NCBI GenBank assembly: GCA_025765615.1
Contig: JAIVFJ010000031.1
Span: 186,001 to 250,000, forward strand
Source of the DNA: Zopfochytrium polystomum
Taxonomy: Eukaryota; Chytridiomycota; Chytridiomycetes; Chytridiales; Chytridiaceae
DNA: 64,000 nt
Reading direction: 5' to 3'
Shown here: positions 11,473 to 23,072 of the stretch, piece by piece
Layout of the letters: each line of letters opens with the position of its first letter
Numbering within the stretch: position 1 is the first letter of the stretch
The notes under the pieces: generated by a model
Database searches by the model: none
What the model was told of the DNA's origin: nothing
What the model saw: the letters and a program-made list of their open reading frames with translations, nothing else
Program-made: the position numbers and the translations under genes

Positions 11473-14400
11473 GTCGTTTGTTTGTTTCGAAGGCTGGGTG
11501 GGCGAGGATTGCCGGGAGCTGCGAATACCCCTGTTGTTGCGCGCGAGTTTGGCTGGCGGATTGTTTTTTCCCCACCAATAAATTAACTTTGGACTTGAGT
11601 ATGACGGAGGAGAGCCTTTGGCTTGGCCGTTTCGGCCACAGCAAGCAAGGCTGGCCCAACGCTCGTGTCGCGCCCCAAAAAAGACAAGGAATTGGCGACA
11701 TCTGGGCGGTTTTGCGCCATGTCACAAACACAATTTCGGTTAATCCGGCAGCGAGACGAGCGAGCAGCATAGCCAACAACTTGGTTGTTACTGTCTGAGC
11801 TGTAGCGAAGTCCAACTGTGGAGGTGGCCTTGACATACCCCACAACAGTCGAGTAGCTCATGGCAGTGCCGGATGCATGGGTCTTGAGCAAAGGAACCAA
11901 GCAAGCTGACACTGAGTGCCAGGTCTGGTCTTGTTGACGTTGCAGCGTAGTTGAGGCTGCCAATCACATGGAGGTACTCAGTGCTGTCGACGCTCTCCTC
12001 ACTAGGGTCGGTGGAGTGCCAGGCGCGAGGAGTGAGCTTGGTTGTTACCTTGAGTGGTGTATAGCGAGGTGTCACAGATCCGTGCTTAGCCTCGAAGTGC
12101 GAGAGGAAGTTTCTGATGGAGAATTGTGAAGTTTGAACCACGAATAACTTCCATTGAGAGAATGTAGCTGAGCTTTCCCAGCTCTCGAAGCTTGAACTCT
12201 GTCTTGAGGTTCACAACAGCCTCCTTGATGGCAGCTGTGTGGCCAAAGAGTGGAAGGTCGTCGATGTATGCCAGAATGAAGCAGAGCCTGGACTTGGTCC
12301 GGCGCCAGAAGAGGCAGGGGTCTGCACAGCTCTGAGCAAAGCCTTTTGACCGAAGGTGGAGGGCTAGACGCCGATACCAAGTCCGTCCTGATTGCTTCAG
12401 CCCTGTAGAGACCCTTCAGCAGTAGCCACACTAGTCCAGGGGAGATTGATACGCCAGGTGGTGGTGCCATGTAGATTGGTATGTCTAGGGTCCTGTACAG
12501 GTAGGCTGAGGAGATGTCAATCATCTCCATGTCCCAGCCATACACGGTGCTGAGGGCAATCATCCAACGAAGTGTGTTGCCTCTAATAGCTGGTGAGTAG
12601 GTGAGGGTGAAGTCGATGCCGGGCTGCTGGGTGAATCCACGAGCAACAAGTTGAGCATGGAACCGCTCAATGGTGCTGTCAGGTTTGAACTTAAGCTTCC
12701 GTTTGGGGGGTGGCTCCTGCTCGACATCTGGTGCAGGCGCAGCTGTTGGTGGTGGAGGCTCTGCTGAGATGCTCACTGATGGTAGCCTCACTGGTGATGA
12801 TGGCTTGCGTGGGCGACCTCGCTTCTTTGGTCCTGGTGCTGGTGTGCTGCTGTGCTCCCCCTTACCCTGGTGCTGCTGTTTCTGCTGGGTTTTCTGCTGG
12901 AGTAGCTGGTGAAGGTGCTGTTCTGATTCTACAATTGATTGAACTGCTTTCTCATATGCAGGGTCATCCAAGTCTGAAAGTGAAGGGAGATTAACGCTGA
13001 TGTCCCCAAATCCCCCCCTCACAGTGTGAACTCCCAAGAAGTGGGGGAATTCATCTTCAAAAAACTCAATGTCACGAATAACACTGGTAGATGATCTGCT
13101 GCTCTTGGAGCTCCCACAGGACAGCAATGGAGCGCAAGGGACTGCCAAGGTAAACGGCATGGACGGCCCTTGGGATTGAGTTTCTTGCGAAGCTTGGGGC
13201 TAACAGAGTAGAACCACTTGGAGCCAAAGGTGCGAAAGTGGCCAACCATTGGTGGGATGTGGTGGCGGCTTTCGAACGGAGAGAGGATGCCACGCTGGAG
13301 GTTTGGTAGACAGTTCTTGGTTTGCGAAGCTTGACAGTAAGCGTAGCTCCAAAATGTGAGTGGAACTTTAGGTGTGCCAAGTAGAAGTGACTGGGTCATG
13401 TCTATGACAGTTTGGAAGTGGCATTCTGCGACAGAGTTCATCTGGGCTGTGTGTGAAGGAGACGCCTTGAGCTGAATTCCATGGGAGTCGCAGAAGGACT
13501 TGAAGGTCCGATTGAAGCTCTCCTTGCCACGATCCAATCAGATGACCTGTACTTTGCGTCCCTCCGTTTTCTCAAGAAAGAGAATCAGGTGAATTAGAAA
13601 CGGTAATGCATTGCTCTTGCGAGCAATAGAAATGTCCCAAGAGAAACGACTGCTCTTGCACAACGACAGTGATTGCGTAGTTGTAGCCATCAAAGGAAGT
13701 AATGGGGATGGAGTTGACATCAACATTGAGGGTGTGGGCAAATGGGAGTTGTTCCTCATCACGCTGGGAATGACTTTTGGCACATCTTGGCAGTGACGCA
13801 AGTTTGGCACTTTGTGGGGTACGAAGCATCGATGGGTGGTAGGTCTGCTGTCGTCTGGTGGTGGAGCATGTAGCCGAGGCGCTGGAAGCCGACGTGCCCC
13901 AGGGGGCGATGAAGTCTTTCAACCTCTGCAATCCAGAGCCGGCTATGGCTGAGGCAGTGTAGTCTCGAATTCTTGGTGACAAGGAAGTGGAGCCCAAGAC
14001 GTTTGGTGCAACAACCAACAGGAGTTCTATTGCTTCTGTTGAATATGGTGCCAGGTTTATCCACATTCATAGAGACAAAGAACTTCCTGTCTCTCTCAAT
14101 GTCATTGGTGGCGATGAGACTGTATAGTGCAGTTGGCGCGTAGAATGCTTTCTTGATGACAATTTCGACACTGTTTGGTAGAGGAATCCTCGCTGAGCCA
14201 GATCCTTTCGTCTTGAGTGGTGGGGACTCCTCATCTATGGTGCTGACAGTAGAGTCTTTCTCTTCATATGAGGTGAACAGGTGGAGGTCTTTGAGAATGG
14301 TCCTTGGGCAGCCAGTGTCAACAACTATTGGGGACTCTCTAAAGACAGCTGAGTGTGAATAGAGGAGGGCAACAGATTTTGGAGCATGAGGCGCAGAGTG

Positions 14401-14475
14401 GAAGTTAGAGGTTCTCTCTTGGTGCGCCTAAGGTGGAGGCCTCGGGCCTACTGAAAATTTGACTCCCTCTGAGGC

Positions 14476-14782
14476 TGTCAGGAACAGGGCAGGACAGGAC
14501 AAGGCAGACAAGGAACTGAGAGGAGTGGTGATTGTATTGGAAACAATAATTCACTTGAGGGATGGGACAGGTCCCCCATCCCCCTTTTATACCTCTTGAG
14601 AGTCTTCCTTGTCAAGACTCAAAGAAGTTCCAGAAAGAGCAATTAGTAATACAATGATACCAATGATACCAATGACAACAAGACAAGTCAGGAAAGCAAA
14701 GAAGGTTCCAGAAGGTTCCACAAGGTTCCATGAAGGAATGTTCTAGAAGGTTCCAGAGGTTTCCAGAGGGTGATTCATAACA
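14476..14782 (-). mobile_element. Solo LTR 1 (minus orientation)
   Basis: 307 bp, starting TGTTATGAATCA and ending CCTGACA on the minus strand (TG...CA termini). It is flanked by the 5-bp direct repeat GAGGC (14471-14475 and 14783-14787), a target-site duplication. It contains a TATA box (14585-14591) and a heat-shock-element array (14700-14764). It is about 40 bp shorter than LTR 2, mainly in the repeat array. Confidence 0.9.
14700..14764 (-). promoter_or_regulatory. Heat-shock-element array in LTR 1
   Basis: Thirteen 5-bp registers (AGAAG GTTCC AGAAG GTTCC ...), 10 matching nGAAn/nTTCn. It is a shorter and slightly decayed version of the array in LTR 2, oriented toward the other side. Confidence 0.8.
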
Positions 14783-14836
14783 GAGGCGTCCAGGGCTGCA
14801 ACAAGGGCTACCGGGGCATCTGCCTTCCTTGCAAGG

Positions 14837-15180
14837 TGTTATGAATCACCCTCTGGAAACCTCTGGAACCTTCCAGAACATTCCTTCATGGAACCTTCTG
14901 GAACCTTCTGGAACCTTCTAGAACATTCCTTCATGGAATCTTGTGGAACCTTCTGGAACCTTCTTTGCTTTCCTGACTTGTCTTGTTGTCATTGGTATCA
15001 TTGTATTACTAATTGCTCTATCTGGAACTTTCTTTGAGACTTGACAAGGAAGACTCTCAAAAGGTATAAAAGGGGGATGGGGGACCTGACCCATCCCTCA
15101 AGTGAATTATTGTTTCCAATACAATCATCACTCCTCTCAGTTCCTTGTCTGCCTTGTCCTGTCCTGCCCTGTTCCTGACA
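14837..15180 (+). mobile_element. Solo LTR 2 (plus orientation)
   Basis: 344 bp, TGTTATGAATCA...GTTCCTGACA, the same family as LTR 1 in inverted orientation. It is flanked by the 5-bp direct repeat CAAGG (14832-14836 and 15181-15185). TATAAAA lies at 15065-15071. Its separate target duplication shows it inserted independently of LTR 1. Confidence 0.9.
14865..14964 (+). promoter_or_regulatory. Heat-shock-element array in LTR 2
   Basis: Twenty consecutive 5-bp registers of alternating nGAAn and nTTCn, 17 of them matching. Units 890-929 (GGAAC CTTCT, three times over, then AGAAC ATTCC) are a perfect 8-unit element. The array sits about 100 bp upstream of the TATA box, in the position of a U3 enhancer. 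The consensus is that of HSF trimer sites. Confidence 0.85.
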
Positions 15181-15184
15181 CAAG

Positions 15185-15226
15185 GCAGTCTCAGGCATAG
15201 TGGTTCTTGAGGCCACACTAGTGACA
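15185..15226 (-). pseudogene. Gag CCHC zinc knuckle with stop codons
   Basis: The spacing C-x2-C-x4-H-x4-C is kept exactly (C, H, stop, C-G-L-K-N-H-Y-A, stop, D-C), but two codons have become stops. Without both solo LTRs and one copy of each target duplication, this frame runs toward the protease with only further stop codons in between. Confidence 0.7.
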
Positions 15227-16010
15227 GACGACAACACTGTCAACTACTGAAGCATCTTGTTGCTGTTGGTCAACAGTTGCCGATGCTGCAGATGGGTTGT
15301 TGTTGCTGTTCCTCTCTCTCTGGCTGCGGCGACGCTCAGATTGCTCCTGGTTCTGGCGACCACCTCGGTCAGGTCGTTCCTTACAAGGCCTCTCCCGAAC
15401 GGTTGCTCTGTTGCTTCTCACAATTGTCAAAGCAAGCATGACACCGCTCTGACCTGTCTGCCCATTCAGGAGTGGCCATCATTCTGTCGACCTTGGGCAC
15501 CACTGAGTAGGGCTGCCTCGTTCACTCGGTTCGGCAGGTGGCTCCACGAAGTCTTCAGGGTTGCGGTTGCAGGCCTCCATAATCTTCAGGTAATCGAACA
15601 GACCAGTGATGTCAGTGATGATGCCGTCATCAATCTTGCTCATATAGTGGTTGACTTGGGGAAACCAGTATTTGTTGTTCTTGAAACTTTGGTGTAGTAC
15701 ATGGACAGCAGAACGAAAACTTAGGGGTTATGTCCTTCTGGTTCGCGCATGTTCGATTGGAGTGAGTTCCTGTGCACGCTGTAGGGTTCAAGTGCATCCT
15801 TGCCAGCAAGATAGCCAAGTATGTCTTCCTACCATGTGTCAAAGTAGATGCGGTTATTGAGGGCCTGGTGGACTAGTTTGACACTCATATTATGTTGGGG
15901 CAAAGGTTTGTTAAGGGGGTTTCGAGTTAGGAGATAAAGGCAAAATGGAATTGGGATACTGAGCAATTGAATTCTTGACTTGTAGGTCGTTCGCTTCCAA
16001 AAAAAAAAAA

Positions 16011-16458
16011 AGATCACCTGATCAGTGGGCGAAGGGTTGAAAACAATGGCTGTATAGCGAACTGGTGAAGGCGATCGCTTTGTTGAAGCAGGTGGACAGC
16101 TTCAGTTCAATTCCCTGATGGATGATTGCTCTTTTGATTGTTGGTCGGGCTGGGGTTGATGGATCTTCACACTCTGGAGAGTCTCCCTGGAACGGTGTTA
16201 AAATCTGGCAGCGAGACTGAGCGAGAGTCTGAGCAGGAGGGCGTGACAAGTCAAGTCTGTGGATCAACTTTTTTCTTCTCTCTGTTGATTGTCACACACG
16301 GGGGCATATTCCAACAGGCTCGCCCAGAGAAACAGCAGAAATTTTACACAGGAACGCGCATTTTTCGTTTCAACAGGCACATTCTTGTCGAAAAGTGTAA
16401 CAGCCCACCAGAAAAAAGAAGAGTCATTCGAACACGTAATAAGCACCAGATAAAAGAA
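16011..16458. other. Region between copia remnant and dioxygenase gene
   Basis: An open stretch on the minus strand (16267-16025) may be the 5' leader or gag start of the copia element, but I cannot show it. The 3' UTR of the dioxygenase gene must also lie here. Confidence 0.3.
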
Positions 16459-19345
16459 GAGTCACTCGAAAACATAATACGACTCGTTCCGAAAAACGGG
16501 AATCTTCACAGGCAGCTCACCCAGCGCCGCCGCCTGCGGCTGACGGCGGGTCTTGTCCACACAGTGGGACCCTGCGGCGTCGTCGACCCAGTCGTTCTTG
16601 AAAAAGTCTGTTTGAAACCGGACACCGCGGGCTGACCCTCCTCCGACGAACTGGAAGGGCATCGGCGGCAACCCATGCACGTTTATCATCTGGCCAACCG
16701 TTTTCTCGCCGATGTATGCTTCCTCCTTCATGCCCTCGGTCCAGCACGCGGCAAAGTTGATTCGGGGCACGCCGCGCGCCGTGTTGAACACCACTGCACT
16801 ACCGCTCACCTCGACGCACTTCGGGTCCAAGCTGAATTCCTCGCCGAGAAGCACGATCGGAGACTGTGCAATTGAGTTGATGGCTTTCTTGAACCTGGAC
16901 ATATACGCGTCCCATCGTGTCGTCGCACCTCCACGATTCAAACTCGCCGTCATTGTGGTACGCACAGCACAGTTTACCGTTGCTCTCGCCGTCATCGCTG
17001 GTTTCCTCCTCCACATCGTCACTGTCTTTTTCAGAATCAGAGTCGGATTCTACGTCTTTGGTGACGGGCACATTTCCGCCTTCACCGAGCAAGCGGTTCG
17101 CCAGCCATTTCTTGCGATCACCCTTCTTCTCGAGCTCGAGCAGCCGCTTTTTACGTCCATTCGCTTCACAGATTGGTAAAATAGAACCATTGTAGTCGGT
17201 CGTTTCATGGCTGATTTCACGCAGTACCCAGTCATCGAGTTGGGAAATAGATGAAGCCTGCGTGGGCGGTTTTCCAACCGTTGTCTTGCAATCTTTACGA
17301 AAAGCCGCTCCACTCTGAGAAAGCTTGCTGTTGAAGAAATCAAGAAGAACAACGGTTGCACATAACTTGATGTGCAGCTGTATACTTTTCTGGTCAGATA
17401 GCGGGCGCACTCCGGCGTGATTGTCGTTTCGAGCATCTGGTGGTGTTGGAAACCAGTAGCTGGAGCCGTCCGTGGCAAAAGCCAATCCTTTCCACTTCTT
17501 GATGAGGATTGGCGTCGCTTCCAACACTTTGCCAGCGGCGTCGTCTTCGGCCAAAATTCCCCAGTGCGATTTGTTGACTCTTTCATAAAGCTCGTGCGCG
17601 TAGTTTGAAAACTCATCGTCAAGTGCGCTCTCGATTGTGTGATAGACGGCCGAGCTGAACAGCGAGCCAATCCGAGGAATATGCTGGATTTTCTGTGGAC
17701 ACTCAAAGATAAGCTCAGTTCGAAGAAATATCTTGCTTCCACTGTCAAACGGATTGCCCTCGTGCGAGTACCTGAAGAAGGAGCGTCAGCCACAATCATT
17801 GTTCGCAAAAAGGTACCCACCGTTGGTCAAAAATGATGCACTGCGCAGACCCAATGTTTTCAACAACGCTCACATCTTGCTCCGTTGTTTTAGGCTCTAA
17901 TTCCGATTGCTTTCCAATGGTGTTTTTGAAAATTTTCAGGGCACCGCCGGAAGCTTCACCAGGGGTGAGGTAAATCAGCATGGTATATTTCGACAGATGG
18001 TTTCGCGTTCCATCATAGTACGGGGTGTCACGATGCAGCCGGAACTTTTCGTCCGTGGGTTCAAATTTGTTCAACCGGAACACGTAGTTGACAAAGCGGA
18101 ACAAAGCAGGCGTCACCCAAGACTGGGAAGCGGGGCTTGGCGCCTCCCCAACATCGTTAGTGCCATCTGAGAGGAAAGAGGGCTCGACTTCCTCTTCCGA
18201 TGTGGTTTGCGACTCGCTTTCACTTTCACTTTCACTTTCATTCGCATCACTCTCACTTTCGGAGCCGCTGTCATTTTCAGAGTTGCTCTCGTGAGAGCGG
18301 TTGCGTCTCCTCCCCTTGTCGCCTAGCATTACCTCGAAGAGGTTCGAATCAAGGATGGCCCTTGTGAGACCGCTCGCCAAGGCAGTTGAGCTGAAGATGA
18401 GCCTCTTCCCTCCCCGCTGTCCCTGCATTGGACGGATCCAAGTACAGTCCGAGCTCGTCCAACTGATACAACAGCGGCAAGTCAGAGCCACCAAGCCTGC
18501 AAGAGAATACGTCCATTTGCGGATGAAGCCGTCTTGCGCCTTCCACGGACAAAGAGAGCCTAGCCTCATCTTTGTGCTCCGGAGGCTTCAGCACACGATC
18601 CAGGGGAAGGATACATTCAAAGTTGTGGTAGGACAAGTCACTGGCGTCGACCCAGGTATAGTAAAAAGGGTCTGCACCGTCCACTGCATACTGGACAAAG
18701 AGTTCGCCGAGCTGGTCCTCCTCGCAAGCGACACCGTCTCCGCCGTCTGTGAGACCAACACGCCTCCCCTCTCTTGCCAGCACGCTTGGAAAGTCTGGTG
18801 CGAACCGCGGGACGCGACATGACATGCGCGGGAAGAACGATACGTGGACGCCTGCGACAGAGGGGAGCGGGAGGAACGAGTCTTCGAGGACTAGCGAGAG
18901 TGCAGAGGTGAGGGCGCGCATGTCCGCCAGTTCGGCAGGATCATCAAAGAGGCGGCGGTTGCAGGCGAGCCAAAGGTCGCGCACGCTTGCGGCGACTCCG
19001 CAGCGCTGGTCGTAGTCCAGAGGGCCGAGAAGGTCCGCAGGTTGCAAGACAGCGCGTTTCAGGAAACCGACGGTGCGGTGGCGCGCATCCGGGTGTGCCG
19101 TCTCTTCGTTGGGCAGAATGATCGGCCACACTTTGCCGGTGACGATCAGCCCGAGGGCTACGTTGCGAAGAAACAGCTCGTCCCTGCCGGATGAGACGGC
19201 GTCAGGAGCCACAAAGATCTTTGCCGGATCCCAGGCCAGCCGCCAGCCGCCCAAGGACTGGGAGTCGGCGCTGCGGCTCGAGTTGCCATTATTGGAAGAG
19301 AGCGAAGCTTGAGCCGCGCCGTTTGCAGATGTCAGGGCGTTGCAT
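16459..19345 (-). CDS. 2-oxoglutarate/Fe(II) dioxygenase (prolyl 4-hydroxylase-like), large
   Basis: All cofactor ligands of the double-stranded beta-helix are visible: HxD in FRLHRDTPYYD (near 18030), the distal histidine in SHEGNPFDSG (about 17770-17740) and the 2OG-binding arginine in KIFLRTELIF. A 49-nt intron (17820-17772) separates the two halves. The N-terminal part has no family I recognise; an acidic Ser/Glu/Asp stretch (18300-18180) precedes the catalytic domain and a second one (about 17070-16980) lies in the long C-terminal region. The last exon ends in ESYYVFE-stop. Frame breaks, both +1, lie at about 18400-18420 and 16900. The start is unresolved; an ATG at 19345 would need one more break. 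The substrate cannot be inferred. The 5' end faces MSH4. Confidence 0.7.
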
Positions 19346-19391
19346 CTGCTGGGCTACCTTGCATGCTTGGGCCACCTCTGTTTTTTTTGTC

Positions 19392-22300
19392 ATGTCCATG
19401 TCAGCCGTCCGATGGCCCACGTCATCGCGGCTTGGAACCGGTCCCCCAACCACGTCGGCGTCATCGCAGTCGTCTGTCCAAACTTCAACAACGTCGGCAG
19501 CAGCGAGTGGGGCAGACCCAAAGCAAGGAGTTGTTGTTGCAATCTCGGAGAGTAGAGGCATGGGCCATAGCTTCATTGCGGGTGGCCAGCCGCGCTCTGA
19601 CGCCATTCCAAACTCCTTTGTAAACAGGGGCAGTGGCCGAAATCGGATTCGCTCAGTTGGACATAAAAACAGGAGAAATTCTGATAAGCCAGGTGGCTTT
19701 CGCAGCGACTGCGCGAAGCTCAGTACTAAAGACACTTCTTGCAATGTGCAAAGTTTGAAGACGGTCCGACCTACGCGAAGGTTTGGATTCATATCGCTGC
19801 CGCATTACCAGCATTAAGTCTATGCATAAGACTTTACAGCGTCTTTTTATTGCTGATCCAACGAAGGTCAGCGAAATACTCAATTTATGTGTTCAATAGC
19901 CTCTCGATCAACGTTTTAAAAGCATCGTCCACCAACAGCTCATTTTATCAGCGACAATCGTCAGTCCGTTCCGCTCTCGTTTAGTTGAAAGAATCCTTGA
20001 TCATTTCGACGATTCATTGATTGATCCTGTCGAAAGAGGATTTTTCAGTGATGTCAAAGGTCGAGTGCGCGAACGTGCCACGAACGCGAAAATAACCCTT
20101 TCTCAGGCCTGCAGTGCATTAAAGATTACGGTACGCGGGAGTCATTTGACGCCCTGCCACCAGGACACTTGACGAACTATTATGCAAACGCGTGCGTTGC
20201 GGCATTGATGGAGTGAGTCAAGGCCAATGGAGGACTACTTTCAAACAAGTTTTCTTTCACACTTGAGGTACTACGAAGCGAACGCAGGGATCGTTTTTGC
20301 GAAGAATAGCCTTCGATTCAAGCATATTTCAGCAGAAGGGCACTTGTCTTTAGGTGCATTCCATACACCAACATCTTCGTCCTAAAAAAGTATGACTTGA
20401 AACAGATCATAATACGGCAAGGAATTTAGAGCTGACACACACGCTTGGACCGGCGAAGGCACGAGCGTCGCTCTTCGACGTCTTGAACGCTACTGCAACG
20501 CCAATGGGTGGTTTGTTCATTTATTGTGCTCAGGTGCTTTGCTTGCGTAACAGTTTAGCCAGCCCGATTGCTTCGCACAAATATTCTACAGCCTCTGTCC
20601 GACGAAATCACTTTGAATTGCCGACTGGATGCCGTGGAGGGTTTGTCACGATCCTTTGCTGCATCGTGTACTGACACGTCATTAACTGATAGAGCTGATT
20701 CGGTCAGATGAAGCGCTTCCAGCAATTCGAAATGCGCTTTCGCAGTTCCTTGATGTTGATCGAGTCATTGCTTCGGTAAGTGTAACACCGTTCTCATTCC
20801 GTTTCCATGACCTCTCTCAATTTCCAGATTATTTTCTGCCCGCGGAGACACACTTTGAAAACAGCGGAGTCCAATATGAACGCTGTCATTTCGCTCAAGC
20901 ACATCCTCCAGCGGATTCGAACAATCTGTCAAACCATGGTTGAATTGGAATTTCGGTCTGATCTGTTACTTGTCTGTAAAAAGGTCGGTAGTAGAGGTAC
21001 ACTCGGCCGAAGCTCTCAACCGATTCAAAAGAATCTGAAGGCTCATTCGCTCTCTGAAATTGAGGACTTGATTGGAGATAGAATAAACGAGGACGTTACA
21101 TACCAGAAGCAAGCCATAGGGATGCGAAATCAGAGGTGCTATGCGGTCAAGGTGTGGTCCTTCCCCATTTCATAATTGTACTAAATAGTTCAAGGCTGGG
21201 TGGAATGGATTGCTGGATGTTGGTGCGCTTTGTGCCTGGAAACCTCCGAAATGATATTTACTGCTCATAGCCCGTCAAACCTATCGCGAGGCTACCAACG
21301 ATGTCTACTCTCTTGTTCAGAACTACTCCGGTGACGACATGCTGCAGGCGTCAGACTAATCCAAAGCTGACGAATATCTTGGCAGAAACGTATGATATGC
21401 AAATTAAGGTCAACTACAGCCATGCAGTAGGATACTCGATGTAAGAGGGTCATGATTTTGAAGCCATATAAAATTAACTTCTTAAGTCAAACAAAGGTCT
21501 GTTAACAACGACCAAACGACGGTCGAGGATCTGCCGGAAGAGTTCATCAATGTAACTTCCGCAAAGAAAGTCATTTCTTTTTCGTCATTGGCGCTTTTAA
21601 GTTTGAACGATCGAATTCAGGAGAGTCTTTCCGAAGTGTGCGCGGTCATTTTAATCGTTTTGTTGTTAACGCTCTGTCGATATCGATTTCTCAGATACAT
21701 CATGTCTGACGGCATCATCCTGGAGCTTATTTCAGAGATTACAGAGCGCATCGATGCTTTGTACCGCGCATCGGACTCGATTGCACTCCTAGATATGATG
21801 CAGTCATTCGCATTCAAGGCGAAATACGCAAATTACGTGCGCCCCGAATTCACCGACACGGTTTGATCTTGCATCTTTTGTAGAGTACTTACAAACCTCA
21901 CCTTCTCGTTCGTTCCTTCAGTTGGCGATCAAATCTGCTCGGCATCCCATAAGGGAGAAAGTACACTCAACAGACTTCTTCATTCCAAACGACGTTTATT
22001 GCTGCAGCACAGCAAGCCTTCAGCTGATAACTGGGCCAAATATGAGTGGAAAATCAACTTACTTGCGCATGATTGCGCTTTTAGTGGTCATGGCACAGTG
22101 TGGATCTTTCATTCCTGCGGGTAAGTGAGGCCGTCGCCGTCGAAAGCATTTCTTGAGCAGAAGGTACAGAGTACGCAGCGATTCGAATTCATAATCATCT
22201 TTTTTCGCGCATCGGCTGCGACGCAACCGTTGAGTCTAATGCTTCGACGTTTACGACGGAGATGAAGGAAGCAGCTTTCATTCTTCGCCATATCGATGAC

Positions 22301-23072
22301 AGGAGTATGGCCATTATCGACGAGCTTGGGCGAGGTGGCCACAGTGGAATCAAAGGATGCGGTCGCCTTCTAATCAGAAAAATAGGATCATCCTTTTCGG
22401 ACGGGTTTGCTGTTTGTGCGGCGATTTGTGAAGAGTTGGCTAAGACAAAGGTAGCTGAACGTTCGTAGATCACTGCTGTGCGTTCTTATTCAGTTCAATT
22501 CAGGCGTTTGTATTTGTGGCTACCCATTTCAAAGAGCTCTACCGGGCTCTTTCTTCAATTTCAAACGTTGTTTGCTTGCATCTAGACGTTGAGTGTGTCA
22601 CTTCCAGCGCCGGCGGCACTGGCATGAAGTTCAATTACGTCTGTAACTTCACTTTTTGCAAAGCAATCTCTGACAGCACAAGCAGAGGATCAAAGACGGC
22701 GAGTCCGCCATTGACGGATACGGCATCAAAGTCGCCACACTTGCAGGATTCCCCGAACAAGTTATTTTCACAGCGAATCGTGTCGTTGAAACTGTAAGTT
22801 TAAAGTTACGCCGGTACTGCACGTTGGAAACACTAAGCATCTACTATATTTCTTTGACATTGTGATGGAGGCAGCTCAAATCCAAAATTGAGGTACAAAA
22901 GCTTCAATCCGCCGAAGAGGAAATAGTCGACGCGAAGTCGCGCAAGCAGGTGCAATTTTTTCAGCAATTGGTGCAGGCGAAGAGATCGCTAGGTCCTGGC
23001 TCTTTTAAACAGCATCAACAGCGGTTTGTAGAGCTTGTGAAGATTGCTTTAGAAGAGAATCAGCAAACTTAA
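19392..23072 (+). CDS. MSH4: MSH4, meiotic MutS homologue (frame-broken)
   Basis: MutS-family protein that with MSH5 stabilises meiotic crossover intermediates. From ATG 19392 the leader reaches VVVAISESRGMGHSFIA, then GAVAEIGFAQLDIKTGEIL, then FEDGPTYAK after short introns (about 19584-19631 and 19682-19745). LFDVLNATATPMGG and NILQP...RLDAVEGL mark the core, where the frame is disturbed. The ATPase part is clearer: DYVRPEFTDT-like segment, Walker A GPNMSGKSTYLRM (about 22033), TEMKEAAFILRHIDDRS, Walker B AIIDELGRG (about 22312), SDGFAVCAAICEELAKTK, FVATHFKEL, and a C-terminal helical tail ending in EENQQT-stop. NILQP and the post-Walker A segment favour MSH4 over MSH2 or MSH5. Several stops and shifts in 20.0-21.5 kb mean it could be a pseudogene or a poorly polished region. 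Confidence 0.75.

Larger units (their letters stand above)
11600..16010 (-). mobile_element. Decayed Ty1/copia LTR retrotransposon, gag-pol remnant
   Basis: Read on the minus strand the order is gag with CCHC knuckle (about 15860-15185), protease (DTG at 14319-14311), GAG-pre-integrase zinc region (about 13920-13770), integrase core (about 13540-13160, DRGKE and SPSHTAQ), reverse transcriptase (from about 12690, with YIDD at 12268-12257) and RNase H start (about 12140-11790). Integrase before reverse transcriptase is diagnostic of the Copia superfamily. Stops interrupt gag (two inside the zinc knuckle), the protease leader and the integrase, and there are frame breaks, so it is not functional. 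No own LTR or target duplication was found at the outer edges, which are approximate. Two solo LTRs are inserted between knuckle and protease. Confidence 0.85.

Noticed and set aside
14476..15180. Foldback or MITE-like palindromic transposon with about 300-bp inverted repeats
   Set aside because: Each arm has its own TG...CA ends and its own 5-bp target duplication (GAGGC and CAAGG), and each has a TATA box, so two solo LTRs explain it better.
19289..19606. Minus-strand open frame beginning MASERGWPPAMKL, first taken as the start of the dioxygenase
   Set aside because: The opposite strand here encodes MSH4 N-terminal motifs that join correctly through introns; the minus frame is a shadow.
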